Numbered from the stretch's first letter, positions 19,079 to 28,503 are shown. The stretch: 64,000 nt of DNA from Actinoplanes couchii (GCF_016862075.1 NZ_BOMG01000003.1:1-64000); one strand, 5' to 3'. The notes: a model not told the origin generated them from the sequence alone. Numbers and translations: made by a program.

Positions 19079-21432
19079 CGCAGCTTCTCCAGCAGGTTGT
19101 CGGTGTTGCGGACCAGCGTCGTCATGGTCATCCGGCGGGTGCCGTGCGCGCCTTCGGCGACCGCGCGCAGCGTGTCGGCGGCCCAGCTGCCGTAGGTTTC
19201 GTTCAGGTGACCGTAAAGCTCGTCGCCGCGTCGGAGGTCACCGAGCAGGGCCAGGGTGAGCCGTTGCTGCACGGTGTTCGCCGGCGCCAGCTTCTCCTCC
19301 ACCTGCCGGTGCGTGGCGCCCTCCCGGTAGCGGCGGGCCCGGTAGGCGTCCATCGACGCGGCTTCGAGCGCGGACCGGCAGAACCCGGCCACCACCGGAT
19401 GCCGGGCCTCCTCCGGCAGGGACTGTGCCGCGGCCAGCGCGTGCGCGTCGGCGAGGTAGCGGTCCGCCGGATCGTCGGCCATCCGCAGCTCGACCAGCGA
19501 CCGGGCCCGCCGGCTGACTTCCCAGACCGTCGCCTCCACACCGAGCCGCCGGATCGCCTCAGGTAAACGGTCATCGTGTGTGAACACGACCACCTGCCGA
19601 CCGCGGGCGATCTCACCGAGCACCTCGGCCAGGCCGTCCACCTTCGCCGGGTCCATGCTCTGCACCGGGTCGTCGACGATCACGAACCGGTACGGGCTGG
19701 CGTTCGCGCACGCCCGCGGCAGGAACACCGACAGGCCCAGCGCGTGCAGTTCACCCTGGCTCATCACGGCGAGCGCGTTCGCCTCCGAGCCGTCCACGGT
19801 CACCGGGAACCGGACGCGGCGCTGGGTGCTCGTCCCCTCCATCCGCATCTGCTGCAGCTCGACGTTGCTCTCCTGCCGCAGTCGCCGCCAGATGTGTTCG
19901 GACTGCCCGACGAAGGCCGACAGTCGCTCCGCCCGGATCTCATCGACGGCCTTGCCCAGAGCGGTGCGCGCGGCGACGAGGCGCTTTAGGTCGGTGGCCT
20001 CGTCGCGGACCGTCACCGCGCAGTCGAGCCAACGACGCAGGGCGGCGCCCGGCTCGCGCCAGGCGTTCTGCCGCCGGATCAGCCATCTGGTTGCGGCTTC
20101 CACCATTTGTGTGTACGCCGTGACCAGGCCGGTCGATTCGGGGAGCTTCAGTAGCGCCTCGCTCAGGTGTTGAGTGGCCTCGGGCAGTGCCCCGGCCAGG
20201 GCGGTCGTGGCAGCGCCCAGCTCCCGGCGTACTTCAGCAAGGGTTTGATCTGCGGTCTTTTCGGCTTTGTCTAGGCGCTGAGTTGCCGCCCGTGACTCTG
20301 CGGCGGCTGCCTCCAAGCGGGTGATCTCGGCTTCTGCCGCGGTTCGCCAGGAGTCGTCGAGGCGGCCGGTCCGGCACACCGGGCAGGGCTGATCACCTTC
20401 GGCCGTGTGCTGCTGAACCGCGCGTCGCAGCAGGTCAGCCGTGTTCCCGGCGGTCGCCGACTCGCTGCCGGCCAGCCGATCGACGGCTTCTCGCGCCTGT
20501 TCCCGCTCCTGCACCGCCGATTCGACATCCGGCAGTTCGCCGTCGATCAGCCGCCGTGCGGCGGCCACGATCGCGGCGTCGGTGCTGGCGGCCCCGGTCT
20601 CGGTGAGCTGGGTCAGCGTGTCCAGGTCGGCGCTGGTGGGGCGGGCGCCGAGGGCTTGCAGCGCCTGCCGGGCGCGATCGTCGTCGACTTCGGCCAGGTC
20701 GTTCTTCAGCGTTGTGAACCCGGCCTTGACCTCGTTGGCACGGTCGTTGCGCTGCTTTCGCCGGGCCTGGAGCCGGGCATCAGCGGCGGCGAGCGGCGCC
20801 AGACCGAGGATCGGGGCGAGGGCGTCGTAGAGCTCCGTCGGCTTCGCGGTGATCACCCGCTCCAAGTCGCGGGCGGAAAGGAACGGGCGGTAGAGACCGA
20901 CTTTGTTCAGCAGTTCGTTCGGCGGTGCGGCGTTGTCGTCCGGGTTGGTGGCGGTGCGATCCCAGTGGCGCTGGATGTTCACGGGTGGGCGGTCGCCGCC
21001 GAGACGCAGCCGGACGGCGATCTCGGTGTCGCCATCGTGGTGCAGGTTCCGCCAGCCCTCACGAAAGACGACCGGCCGCTGCGACCAGCGCATCGAGTCG
21101 TTGGTGAGAGCGAGTTCAGCGGCCTCGGCGAAGCTGGACTTCCCGGACCCGTTACGGCCGATCACCAGGGTGAGACCGGGCCGCGGCTTGAGTTCGAGCG
21201 TGACGGCCGGCCCGACCCCACGGAATCCGGCCACCCGGATCGATTCGAGGAAGACGTCCGGAGCGGTGTCGTCTTGTCCGGTCGGGTCATGCGGTGGTTC
21301 CGGGGCCTTTGCGCCGGCCAGCGTCGCATCCAAGGCTTCGTCGCTGTGGAAGGCGGCCAGGATGAGATCGGCGATCGGCTGCTCGGCGACCCGGTCGGCG
21401 AGTTCCCGGAACAGGCTCATCTCGTCGTTCAT
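19075..21432 (-). CDS. SMC/Rad50-like ATPase with zinc hook
   Basis: 785 aa from ATG 21432 (GGGGGTG upstream). Visible in order: an N-terminal leader of about 70 residues; Walker A GRNGSGKSSF (about 94); a long charged coiled coil (about 200-520) with a CPVC hook near 349; signature SQGELHAL (about 557); Walker B FVIVDDPVQSMDP (about 585) and H-loop FTHDD (about 617); then a 170-residue helical extension. This is the layout of Rad50/SbcC/RecN-like ATPases that bind DNA ends or clamp DNA. Unlike SbcC it has no nuclease SbcD beside it; its operon partners are the 120-aa and 659-aa proteins. A defence ATPase is the best guess. Its 5' sequence is duplicated in the scar at 13141-13258. Confidence 0.85.
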   Translation of the reverse strand: MNDEMSLFRELADRVAEQPIADLILAAFHSDEALDATLAGAKAPEPPHDPTGQDDTAPDVFLESIRVAGFRGVGPAVTLELKPRPGLTLVIGRNGSGKSSFAEAAELALTNDSMRWSQRPVVFREGWRNLHHDGDTEIAVRLRLGGDRPPVNIQRHWDRTATNPDDNAAPPNELLNKVGLYRPFLSARDLERVITAKPTELYDALAPILGLAPLAAADARLQARRKQRNDRANEVKAGFTTLKNDLAEVDDDRARQALQALGARPTSADLDTLTQLTETGAASTDAAIVAAARRLIDGELPDVESAVQEREQAREAVDRLAGSESATAGNTADLLRRAVQQHTAEGDQPCPVCRTGRLDDSWRTAAEAEITRLEAAAAESRAATQRLDKAEKTADQTLAEVRRELGAATTALAGALPEATQHLSEALLKLPESTGLVTAYTQMVEAATRWLIRRQNAWREPGAALRRWLDCAVTVRDEATDLKRLVAARTALGKAVDEIRAERLSAFVGQSEHIWRRLRQESNVELQQMRMEGTSTQRRVRFPVTVDGSEANALAVMSQGELHALGLSVFLPRACANASPYRFVIVDDPVQSMDPAKVDGLAEVLGEIARGRQVVVFTHDDRLPEAIRRLGVEATVWEVSRRARSLVELRMADDPADRYLADAHALAAAQSLPEEARHPVVAGFCRSALEAASMDAYRARRYREGATHRQVEEKLAPANTVQQRLTLALLGDLRRGDELYGHLNETYGSWAADTLRAVAEGAHGTRRMTMTTLVRNTDNLLEKLR

Positions 21433-21682
21433 GACACCCCCAGATGCCGGGTCACTGCAGGCAGATTTCCACAATTTCCGCGGGTACGGGCATCGCACCG
21501 GCGAGTACGTGCCGGTTCCGTCGAGCAGACGTTCTCGTTCATCAACCCAATCCCGGTCCGTGCATGGGTGTCGGCTCTGTCCGTCAGAGAACTACGTAGG
21601 AGCTCGAACGCTCTGGGTTCCCATGTTGCAACAGTAGGTTGGCGTTGTCAACGCGTGATTTTTGGTCTAAGTGTTAACAGTG
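21433..21682. promoter_or_regulatory. Upstream region of the SMC-like operon
   Basis: 250 bp between divergent frames. The minus strand carries TTGACA (21641-21646) followed by an AT-richer stretch, and the segment 21624-21651 has GTTG/CAAC half-sites that could bind a regulator. Otherwise nothing definite. Confidence 0.3.
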
Positions 21683-21876
21683 ATGGCGTCGCGCGATGAT
21701 CCTTTGTGGTACATCTACACGGTGCGTGCTTATGCGGGAGTGACCGACGGCAGCTGGTACCGATTCCTGGCGGCTCGCCCGCAGCTCGACGAGGTCAACT
21801 TCTGGCGGCCGGCAGTTCCGTGCGCTGTCCGTCGGCGAACCGTTCTTCTTCAAGACGCACTTTCCGGACAACCGGG
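21683..21876 (+). pseudogene. N-terminal fragment of an HNH-type restriction endonuclease homologue
   Basis: Frame from ATG 21683 encodes YTVRAYAGVTDGSWYRFLA and DEVNFWRP, then after a shift near 21815 continues QFRALSVGEPFFFKTHFPDN. This is the start of a familiar family of HNH endonucleases whose N-terminus recognises DNA; the nuclease half is absent, and the sequence passes into an unrelated gene tail. Confidence 0.65.
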
Positions 21877-22122
21877 TGGAAGCGCAACCTGCCGGTCCCG
21901 GTGGTCGGTTACGAACTCGGCGAGCAGGGCTGGCAGGCCGAGATCGCCTGGCCCGACCGGCTGACGGCCATCGTCCTGTCCGGATCGACCGGCGACCCGG
22001 AGACCGAAGACCGCGACAGGGCCTTCGGCGCCGCCGGATGGCATGCGCGCACCGCCCGGGACTGGTCCGCCGACGACATCGCCGAGCTCATCGAGCGTAC
22101 GAACGGGAGTGCACACGGGTGA
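21877..22122 (+). pseudogene. C-terminal fragment of a large helicase-like protein
   Basis: In-frame tail NLPVPVVGYELGEQGWQAEI ... RDRAFGAAGWHARTARDW to TGA 22122. The pattern (P-VGYEL, A-W, AAGW) resembles the end of large DEAD/DUF1998-type helicases that often precede the UvrD-like gene seen next; assignment is from memory of the pattern and uncertain. The stop overlaps the GTG start of the following gene, so the original operon junction is preserved although the body of the gene is gone. Confidence 0.5.
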
Positions 22123-24248
22123 ACACCGAAGCCACGCTGCGGATCATGGACCGGGCGCACAAGGAGATGGGTGCTCTGCCCCGGGCCGAACAGGGCACGG
22201 TATACGAGTTCATGAATCGGTTCCGCGCCAACCCTCGCGACCCGATGTTGTACCTGCAGGTGACTGCGACCGACGTACGTACCGCCCGCATCGACGGCAC
22301 CTACCGGGCGCTACTGCTGCCGGTCGGGCCCCGCGATTACCTGCTGGTGGCGGTGAAGCACCGCGACGAAGTGGCCGACACCCTGGCTCGCTACGACTTC
22401 CAAGTCAACCCGGTCACCGGTGGTATCGAGGTGATCGATGTCCGACCGGTGCCGGTGAGCACCGGCGGGCAGCCGCCGATCTTCGCCGCGTTCACCGATG
22501 CTCAGCTGCTCGCTCTGGGCGTCGCCGAACCTCTGCTGGCCCAGATCCGGGCGGTGAGCGGTGAGAGTGAACTACTGGCCCTGACCGCCACAGCCCCACA
22601 ACTGACCGCGGATGTGCTGGTGGCCCTCGCTGATGGCACCCCCTACCAGGAGGTTCTCGAGCAGATCACCGAGCCGGTTCGGGCCGAGGCACCCGTCGAC
22701 CCGCACGACCTCACCGCGGCGGTGAACAACCCGGCCACCCAGGTCTTCTCCGACGACGAGGCGTTGCAGGCGGTACTCGGGGAGACGTTCGAGCAATGGC
22801 AGGTCTTCCTGCACCCGACACAGCGCAAACTCGCTGAGAAGCCGACCACCGGGCCCACCCGGGTCGGCGGCGGTCCCGGAACCGGTAAGACCATCGTCGC
22901 CCTGCACCGGGTCGCCCATCTGGTCCGTCGGCTGCCCCCGGGTAAGGACAAACCGATCCTGCTCACCACCTTCAACCGCAACCTTGCCGCAGACCTGCGT
23001 ACTCGGCTGATCGCGCTGGGCGGCCAGGAACTGACCGCCCGCGTTGACATCGTCAATATCGACAAGCTCGCCAGCCGGGTCGTCTCCGAGGCCAAAGCCG
23101 GTACGGGGAAGCGGATCATCGACGACAACAAGGTCGTCGGCCTCTGGCAGACCTTCCTTCTCGAGACCGGTGAGAAGGACTGGGACGCCGACTTCCTCTG
23201 CGCCGAGTGGACCCAGATCATCCTCGGCCAGGTCCTCAACTCCCGCGCCGACTACTTCCGGGCGCGCCGTCCCAACCGTGGCCGCAGTCTCACCCGAGGC
23301 GAACGCGACCAGGTGTGGCAGCTGACCGAGCGGTTCGTCAACTGGCTCGACGGTCAGGGCGTCTGGACGTGGCGCCAGGTCGCGGAACGCGCCGCCCGTC
23401 TGGAAATGGACCGGGCAGCACGTGCGGCCACCGCGGCCGAGGAAAGCTCCGGCAGTCTGCTGCGGCACCGATACCGGCACGTCGTGGTCGACGAGGCACA
23501 GGACCTCAGCGCCGCGCACTGGAAGATGCTGCGGGCCATGGTGCCGGCCGTCCCGGACGACATGTTCCTCGCCGGCGACACGCATCAGCGGATCTACGAC
23601 AACCACGTCACCCTGGGCAGCCTGGGTATCAACATCCGCGGCCGGTCTTCTCGGCTCACGCTCAGCTACCGGACCACGCGGCAGATCCTCGCCGCCGCGC
23701 TGGAGATCATGAGTGGGGAGGTCTACGACGACCTCGACGGAGGCGAGGAGAACCTGGCGGGCTACCGGTCGCTGCTCCGCGGGGAGCGGCCTACCTTCCG
23801 AGGTGCTGCCACCTGGGCTCAGGAACAGGACCTGATCGCCGACCAGGTGAAGGCCTGGGGAAGCCCGGCGGACGGGTCTATCGCGGTCTGTGTGCCGACT
23901 CGTGAGCTTGCCGCCCAGGTCACGGTCCGGTTGGAGCGGGAGGGTATGGCGGTGATCGAGATCGGCCCGGACGGACCGAAGACCGGCGGTGGCGTGCATG
24001 TCGGCACGATGCACCGGTTCAAAGGGCTGGAGTACCAGCGCATGATCATCGCTGGGGTCAGTGACGGGCTGGTGCCCCGCCAGATGATCGGCCAGTTCCA
24101 GCTGACCGATCCGAAACGATACGAGCGGGAACGCCAGCGTGATCGTTCACTGCTGTTCGTCGCCGCCACACGGGCCCGTGATGAGCTTGCGGTGTTCTGG
24201 CACGGCACGCCCAGTTCGTTCCTGACCACTCGGCTGACCCAGCAGTAG
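22119..24248 (+). CDS. UvrD-like SF1 helicase with RelE-like N-terminus (copy 1)
   Basis: 709 aa from GTG 22119, overlapping the preceding fragment's stop. Residues 1-105 look like a RelE/ParE-type fold (helices, then ARIDGTYRALLLPVG and YLLVAVKHRDEV). The helicase follows: HPTQRKLAE Q-like motif, Walker A GGGPGTGKT (about 250), Walker B VVVDEAQDLSAAHW (about 455), LTLSYRTTRQIL, VGTMHRFKGLEYQRM and FVAATRARDELAV. These are the motifs of UvrD/Rep 3'-5' translocases. It is paralogous to the gene at 25267. Together with the kinase gene between them it forms a compact operon. Confidence 0.88.
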   Translation: MNTEATLRIMDRAHKEMGALPRAEQGTVYEFMNRFRANPRDPMLYLQVTATDVRTARIDGTYRALLLPVGPRDYLLVAVKHRDEVADTLARYDFQVNPVTGGIEVIDVRPVPVSTGGQPPIFAAFTDAQLLALGVAEPLLAQIRAVSGESELLALTATAPQLTADVLVALADGTPYQEVLEQITEPVRAEAPVDPHDLTAAVNNPATQVFSDDEALQAVLGETFEQWQVFLHPTQRKLAEKPTTGPTRVGGGPGTGKTIVALHRVAHLVRRLPPGKDKPILLTTFNRNLAADLRTRLIALGGQELTARVDIVNIDKLASRVVSEAKAGTGKRIIDDNKVVGLWQTFLLETGEKDWDADFLCAEWTQIILGQVLNSRADYFRARRPNRGRSLTRGERDQVWQLTERFVNWLDGQGVWTWRQVAERAARLEMDRAARAATAAEESSGSLLRHRYRHVVVDEAQDLSAAHWKMLRAMVPAVPDDMFLAGDTHQRIYDNHVTLGSLGINIRGRSSRLTLSYRTTRQILAAALEIMSGEVYDDLDGGEENLAGYRSLLRGERPTFRGAATWAQEQDLIADQVKAWGSPADGSIAVCVPTRELAAQVTVRLEREGMAVIEIGPDGPKTGGGVHVGTMHRFKGLEYQRMIIAGVSDGLVPRQMIGQFQLTDPKRYERERQRDRSLLFVAATRARDELAVFWHGTPSSFLTTRLTQQ

Positions 24249-24316
24249 CCGATCGTGGCAGATCATGCGTTCCGTTACAGTACGGCTCCCATGTGTACAG
24301 AAATCGGGGTGGATTC

Positions 24317-25270
24317 GTGCCGGGGCACAGCCTGAACGGCGGACGATACGAGTTGGAGTCGCTGCCGCTGCCGGGTGGCACCATGGGTCAGGTCTGGCCG
24401 GGCCGCGACACCAGGCTCGACCGCGAGGTGGTCGTCAAGTTCATCCGGCTGCCTCGCGGGTCGTCCGACGAGGCACTTATCCGCCGCCGTTTCCGGCGCG
24501 AATCGCAGATCACGGCCCGGCTGACGCACCCTGGTGTGCCGGCCGTCTACGACGCGGGCGTCGACGAGGGCCGCCCGTTCCTGGTCATGCAGCGGGTGCA
24601 CGGCATCGACATCGCCGACCTGATCGCCGAGCACGGGCCGCTGCCGGTCGGGTGGTCCGCCATCATCGCTGCGCAGGTGTGTGCTGTGCTCATCGCCGCC
24701 CACCGGGAGTCGCTGGTGCATCGCGATCTCAAACCCAGCAACGTGATGCTGGAGCCGAACGGTGCGGTCAAGGTGCTCGACTTCGGGTTGGCGGTGGAAC
24801 CCAGCCGCGCCGAATACTCCCGTATCACCCAGACCGGGGAATTCGCTGGAACACCCGCTTACATGGCGCCCGAGCAGATCGAGGCGTACCGCAGCGAACC
24901 TGCGACCGACCTGTATGCGCTCGGCTGCACCCTGCACGAGATGCTCACCGGTGAGCGACTGTTCGCCGGAACGGAACCGTACAAGGTGATGCAGCGCCAC
25001 GTGAAGGACGCTCCGCCGCCGTTGCGGTCTCTGCGTGCCGACGTACCGGCCGGGTTGGAACGGCTTGTTCTTGATCTTCTGGAGAAGAAGCCGGAGGACC
25101 GGCCGGATAGTGCCACTGTCGTCTACCAGCGGTTGCTGCCGATGCTTACCGATCTCGATCCGCTCGTCGAAGCGGTGGTTGTCAACGCTCCGGCCGACCC
25201 GACCCGCCTCTACGCGGCGGTGCTGTCCTCGCTGTCCGCAACCAGGCCGATCGGGGGCACCCTGTCATGA
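24317..25270 (+). CDS. Hanks-type serine/threonine protein kinase, soluble
   Basis: 317 aa from GTG 24317, a start that leaves the kinase domain beginning at once (GGRYELESL). Motifs: glycine loop GGTMGQV, Lys in VVVKF, catalytic HRDLKPSN, DFGLA and GTPAYMAPEQ, then the C-lobe. After about 270 residues only a short tail remains, with no transmembrane helix or PASTA/TPR domain, so it is a bare cytoplasmic kinase. The stop overlaps the start of helicase copy 2 (ATGA) and the start lies 68 bp after helicase copy 1. Likely targets are the neighbouring helicases, by analogy with kinases in phage-defence operons; this is inference. Confidence 0.9.
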   Translation: MPGHSLNGGRYELESLPLPGGTMGQVWPGRDTRLDREVVVKFIRLPRGSSDEALIRRRFRRESQITARLTHPGVPAVYDAGVDEGRPFLVMQRVHGIDIADLIAEHGPLPVGWSAIIAAQVCAVLIAAHRESLVHRDLKPSNVMLEPNGAVKVLDFGLAVEPSRAEYSRITQTGEFAGTPAYMAPEQIEAYRSEPATDLYALGCTLHEMLTGERLFAGTEPYKVMQRHVKDAPPPLRSLRADVPAGLERLVLDLLEKKPEDRPDSATVVYQRLLPMLTDLDPLVEAVVVNAPADPTRLYAAVLSSLSATRPIGGTLS

Positions 25271-27369
25271 GCGAGGCCACACTGGGAGTTATCGACCGGG
25301 CCGAGAAAGAGATCATGAAGTTGTCCCGAACGGACATCGGGGCGGTCTACGAGTTCATGCACAAGTTCCGCAACAACCCTGATCAGCCCGGCCTGGACCT
25401 CAAGACTCTGCACGGCGACACCCGTTTGATGGCTGCTCGTATCAAACGTGACCTTCGTGCCTTGCTGCTGCACCTGGGCCAGCGTGAATACCTGCTCGTC
25501 GGCGTGGACCGACGCAGCACTGTCTACGAAGACCTGAGTCGGTACGCGTACCAGATCAACCGGGTCACCGGCGGCATCGAAGTCATTGACACCCAACCGG
25601 TGGGCGACAGCATCATCGGCCGGGTCCTGCCGGCCGCACCGGTGCCGTTGTTCGCGGGATTCACCGATGTCCAACTCGTTGAACTGGGCGTCGCTGAGCC
25701 GCTGCTGCCGGAGATCCGCGGGCTCACCGACGAAGACGGCTTGATGACGCTGCTGGATCGGGCACCACAGCTAACCGTCGATGTGTTGTTCGCGCTCTTC
25801 GACGGCAAGACATACGAGCTGGTGCTGGAAGAGATCACCACGCCTGTACGGTCAGCAGAACCCGTCGATGTGGACGACTTCGAGGCGGCGGTACGACGAC
25901 CCGCCAGCCAGGTCGCCACCGACGACGAAGCCCTGAAATTTATGCTGGCCGAATCCTTTCAGGCGTGGCAGATCTTCCTGCACCCGACACAGCGACGGCT
26001 GGTCGAGCGCCGCTACAGCGGCCCGGCCCGGGTCGGCGGCGGACCGGGCACCGGCAAGACCATCGTGGCGTTGCATCGAGTGACCTACCTGGCCCAGCAG
26101 CTGCCACCGGGACCTGGTAAGCCGATCCTGCTGACCACCTTCAACCGGAATCTCGCTGCGGATCTGCGGATCCGCCTTCGAGCTCTCGGCGGCGAGGATG
26201 TGCTTGCCCGAGTCGAGGTGGTCAACATCGACCGACTTGCCGCTCAAGTCCTGTCCGAGGGTGACGAACGGGCTCCCAAACGCAAGATTGACGACGGTCA
26301 GGTGCCGCAGCTGTGGCGCCGATTCCTGACCGCTGAAGTTGGTGACTGCCCCTGGGATCCCGACTTTCTGGCTGCCGAATGGGATCAGGTCATCCTCGGG
26401 CAGGCGCTCGTATCACGCGCCGCCTATTTCAAGGCCCGCCGACCGTTCCGCGGACGCAATCTCACCCGTCCTGAACGGGACCAGGTGTGGGACCTCGCCG
26501 AACGGTTCAGCCGGTGGCTCACCGCCCAGGACCTCATCACCTGGCGCCAGGTCGCAGTACGTGCTGCAGCTCTGGCCGTCCATCGTTATCAGCACGTCGT
26601 GGTCGACGAGGCACAGGACCTGAGTGCCGCTCACTGGCGCATGCTTCGCGCCATGGTGCCGGCCGGAACCGATGACATGTTCCTCACCGGTGACACACAT
26701 CAGCGCATCTACGACAACCGGGTGACGCTGGGCAGCCTGGGCATCAACATTCGGGGCCGGTCCTCACGCCTGACCCTGAGCTACCGCACCACTCGGCAGA
26801 TTCTCGCCGCCGCACTGGAGATCATGAGCGGCGAAGTCTACGACGATCTCGACGGCGGGCAAGAGGACCTGGCCGGCTACCGATCCCTGTTACGCGGAGC
26901 CCAGCCGGCCTTCCGCGGAGCAGCCACCTGGGCGGCCGAACGTGACTTGATCACGGAGCAGATCGCCGCGTGGGGTACCCCGAGCGACGGTTCCGCAGCG
27001 ATCTGCGTACCGACTCGTGAATTGGCCGCTGACGTGATGGCGCATCTGGAGGCGGCTGGTCTCTCGCCGGTGGAGATCGGTCCTGACGGGCCGAAGCAGA
27101 CCGGTGGTGTGCACGTTGGCACCATGCACCGGTTCAAAGGCCTGGAATACCAGCAGATGATTATCGCGGGCGTCGCCGATGGCTTGGTGCCTCGCCGAAT
27201 GATCGACCGGTACCGCAGCGGTGACCCGAAGCGATACGAGAAGGAACGGCAACGCGATCGTTCGCTACTTTTCGTCGCCGCCACCCGGGCCCGTGACGAG
27301 CTTGCCGTGCTCTGGCATGGCACACCCAGTCCATTCCTCACAGAACGCCTTACACAGGCCACCGGCTGA
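25267..27369 (+). CDS. UvrD-like SF1 helicase with RelE-like N-terminus (copy 2)
   Basis: 700 aa, with the same layout as copy 1: RelE-like N-terminus (RDLRALLLHLGQREYLLVGV), Walker A GGGPGTGKT, VVVDEAQDLSAAHW, VGTMHRFKGLEYQQM and FVAATRARDELAV. The section THQRIYDN-VTLGSLGINI ... MSGEVYDDLDGG is almost unchanged between copies, while the N-termini and the region after motif II differ more. Copy 2 lacks about 20 residues before DEAQD. It overlaps the kinase stop, so kinase and helicase are made together. Paralogy within one operon suggests duplication and partial gene conversion or division of labour. Confidence 0.88.
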   Translation: MSEATLGVIDRAEKEIMKLSRTDIGAVYEFMHKFRNNPDQPGLDLKTLHGDTRLMAARIKRDLRALLLHLGQREYLLVGVDRRSTVYEDLSRYAYQINRVTGGIEVIDTQPVGDSIIGRVLPAAPVPLFAGFTDVQLVELGVAEPLLPEIRGLTDEDGLMTLLDRAPQLTVDVLFALFDGKTYELVLEEITTPVRSAEPVDVDDFEAAVRRPASQVATDDEALKFMLAESFQAWQIFLHPTQRRLVERRYSGPARVGGGPGTGKTIVALHRVTYLAQQLPPGPGKPILLTTFNRNLAADLRIRLRALGGEDVLARVEVVNIDRLAAQVLSEGDERAPKRKIDDGQVPQLWRRFLTAEVGDCPWDPDFLAAEWDQVILGQALVSRAAYFKARRPFRGRNLTRPERDQVWDLAERFSRWLTAQDLITWRQVAVRAAALAVHRYQHVVVDEAQDLSAAHWRMLRAMVPAGTDDMFLTGDTHQRIYDNRVTLGSLGINIRGRSSRLTLSYRTTRQILAAALEIMSGEVYDDLDGGQEDLAGYRSLLRGAQPAFRGAATWAAERDLITEQIAAWGTPSDGSAAICVPTRELAADVMAHLEAAGLSPVEIGPDGPKQTGGVHVGTMHRFKGLEYQQMIIAGVADGLVPRRMIDRYRSGDPKRYEKERQRDRSLLFVAATRARDELAVLWHGTPSPFLTERLTQATG

Positions 27370-27452
27370 TCCGGCCGCCTGGCGTCTGTATTGGAGTCGG
27401 TCTTTGCGGCGCGGGTCGGTACTCTGCCTGCATGTCGGCTGGTCAAGGTCCC

Positions 27453-28280
27453 ATGAGCAAACGCCTTCGCCTGGGTAGTGAGCTGCGAAAACTCCGTGAG
27501 TCGCGGGGTTGGTCGGTGACGCATGTCGGGGGCCTCATGGGCTGGAGCCATACGAAGGTCTCCCGGCTGGAAACCGGCAAGGTCCGCGCTGACGTCGGCG
27601 AAGTGATGGATCTTCTCGACATCTACGACGTGACCGGTCCGGCCTTTGACCGGCTGGTTGCATTGGGGCGGCAGGCCAACGCGCGCGGTTGGTGGCGGGC
27701 GTACGCCGGAATGCCGGATCGGCAGATGGGCTTCGCCGAGATGGAGGCCGGTGTCCTCGGGATCCGTGAGTACGCCATGGTCTTCATTCCTGGGCTGCTT
27801 CAGCACCCTGACTACATCCGCCAGCGGTTCAGTGATCGCGACGCGTTCAAGGACTTCGACCTGACGGCGGCGATCCAAGGCCGGGTGGAGCGACAGAAGA
27901 TCCTCGCGAGTGGCATCGAGTACGAGGTCGTCCTCGATGAAGCTGCCATCCGTCGCCGCACCGCGTCGCCGGGAGTGATGGCGAACCAGGTGCGGCATCT
28001 GATCGACATGGCCGGGCGCGAGAACCTCACCGTGCGGGTCCTGCGCCTGGACGCTGCGGTGGAGTGCCTGTCCGTTGCCTTGAACAGCTTCGCTCTCTAC
28101 CGCTTCGACGATCCGGTCCAGGATGACATGGCATTCGTGGAGACCGAGACGAGTGATCTCTGGCTGGGTGATCCCGAAGATCTTGCACGCTATAGCGTGG
28201 TCTATGAGCGGCTTCGGGCCGCGGCCGAGACGCCTGAGGCGACGCTGGAGTTCCTCAGTGCGCTGGTGGATCGGGCGTAG
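27453..28280 (+). CDS. XRE-family regulator with DUF5753
   Basis: 275 aa from ATG 27453, chosen over ATG 27432 because AAGGT lies just before it. N-terminal helix-turn-helix (LGSELRKLRESRGWSVTHV ... SHTKVSRLETGK) followed by the DUF5753 sensor domain typical of Streptomyces and Actinoplanes. These regulators work with the small DUF397 protein encoded directly downstream. The 62-bp gap after the helicase suggests a separate transcript. Confidence 0.88.
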   Translation: MSKRLRLGSELRKLRESRGWSVTHVGGLMGWSHTKVSRLETGKVRADVGEVMDLLDIYDVTGPAFDRLVALGRQANARGWWRAYAGMPDRQMGFAEMEAGVLGIREYAMVFIPGLLQHPDYIRQRFSDRDAFKDFDLTAAIQGRVERQKILASGIEYEVVLDEAAIRRRTASPGVMANQVRHLIDMAGRENLTVRVLRLDAAVECLSVALNSFALYRFDDPVQDDMAFVETETSDLWLGDPEDLARYSVVYERLRAAAETPEATLEFLSALVDRA

Positions 28281-28293
28281 AGGAAGGTGCACC

Positions 28294-28485
28294 ATGCAGT
28301 TCACTGAGTGGCGTAAGAGCAAGCGCAGCGGCAGTCAATCCAACTGCGTGATGGTCCGCCACAACTCGACCCACGTGCAGGTGAAGGATTCGAAGGACCC
28401 TGAGGGCCCAGTGTTGACCTTCACCCATGATGCGTGGGCCGATTTTGTCGGTGGTGCGCACGGCGGAGAGTTCGATCTGGACTGA
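28294..28485 (+). CDS. DUF397 protein
   Basis: 63 aa (MQFTEWRKSKRSGSQSNCV ... VLTFTHDAWADFVGG), with AGGAAGG 6 nt upstream of the ATG. The W-R-KS-SGS-NCV and F-W--F signatures define DUF397, the usual partner of XRE-DUF5753 regulators. It lies 13 bp after the regulator and before a strong terminator. Confidence 0.92.
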   Translation: MQFTEWRKSKRSGSQSNCVMVRHNSTHVQVKDSKDPEGPVLTFTHDAWADFVGGAHGGEFDLD

Positions 28486-28503
28486 GAACGACACGTGCAT
28501 CTT

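Noticed and set aside
22119..27369. Matching the helicase-kinase-helicase set to Mokosh or BREX
   Set aside because: Mokosh joins an RNA helicase with a kinase-fused protein and a phospholipase D part, and BREX has PglX/PglZ; none of these features is visible here.
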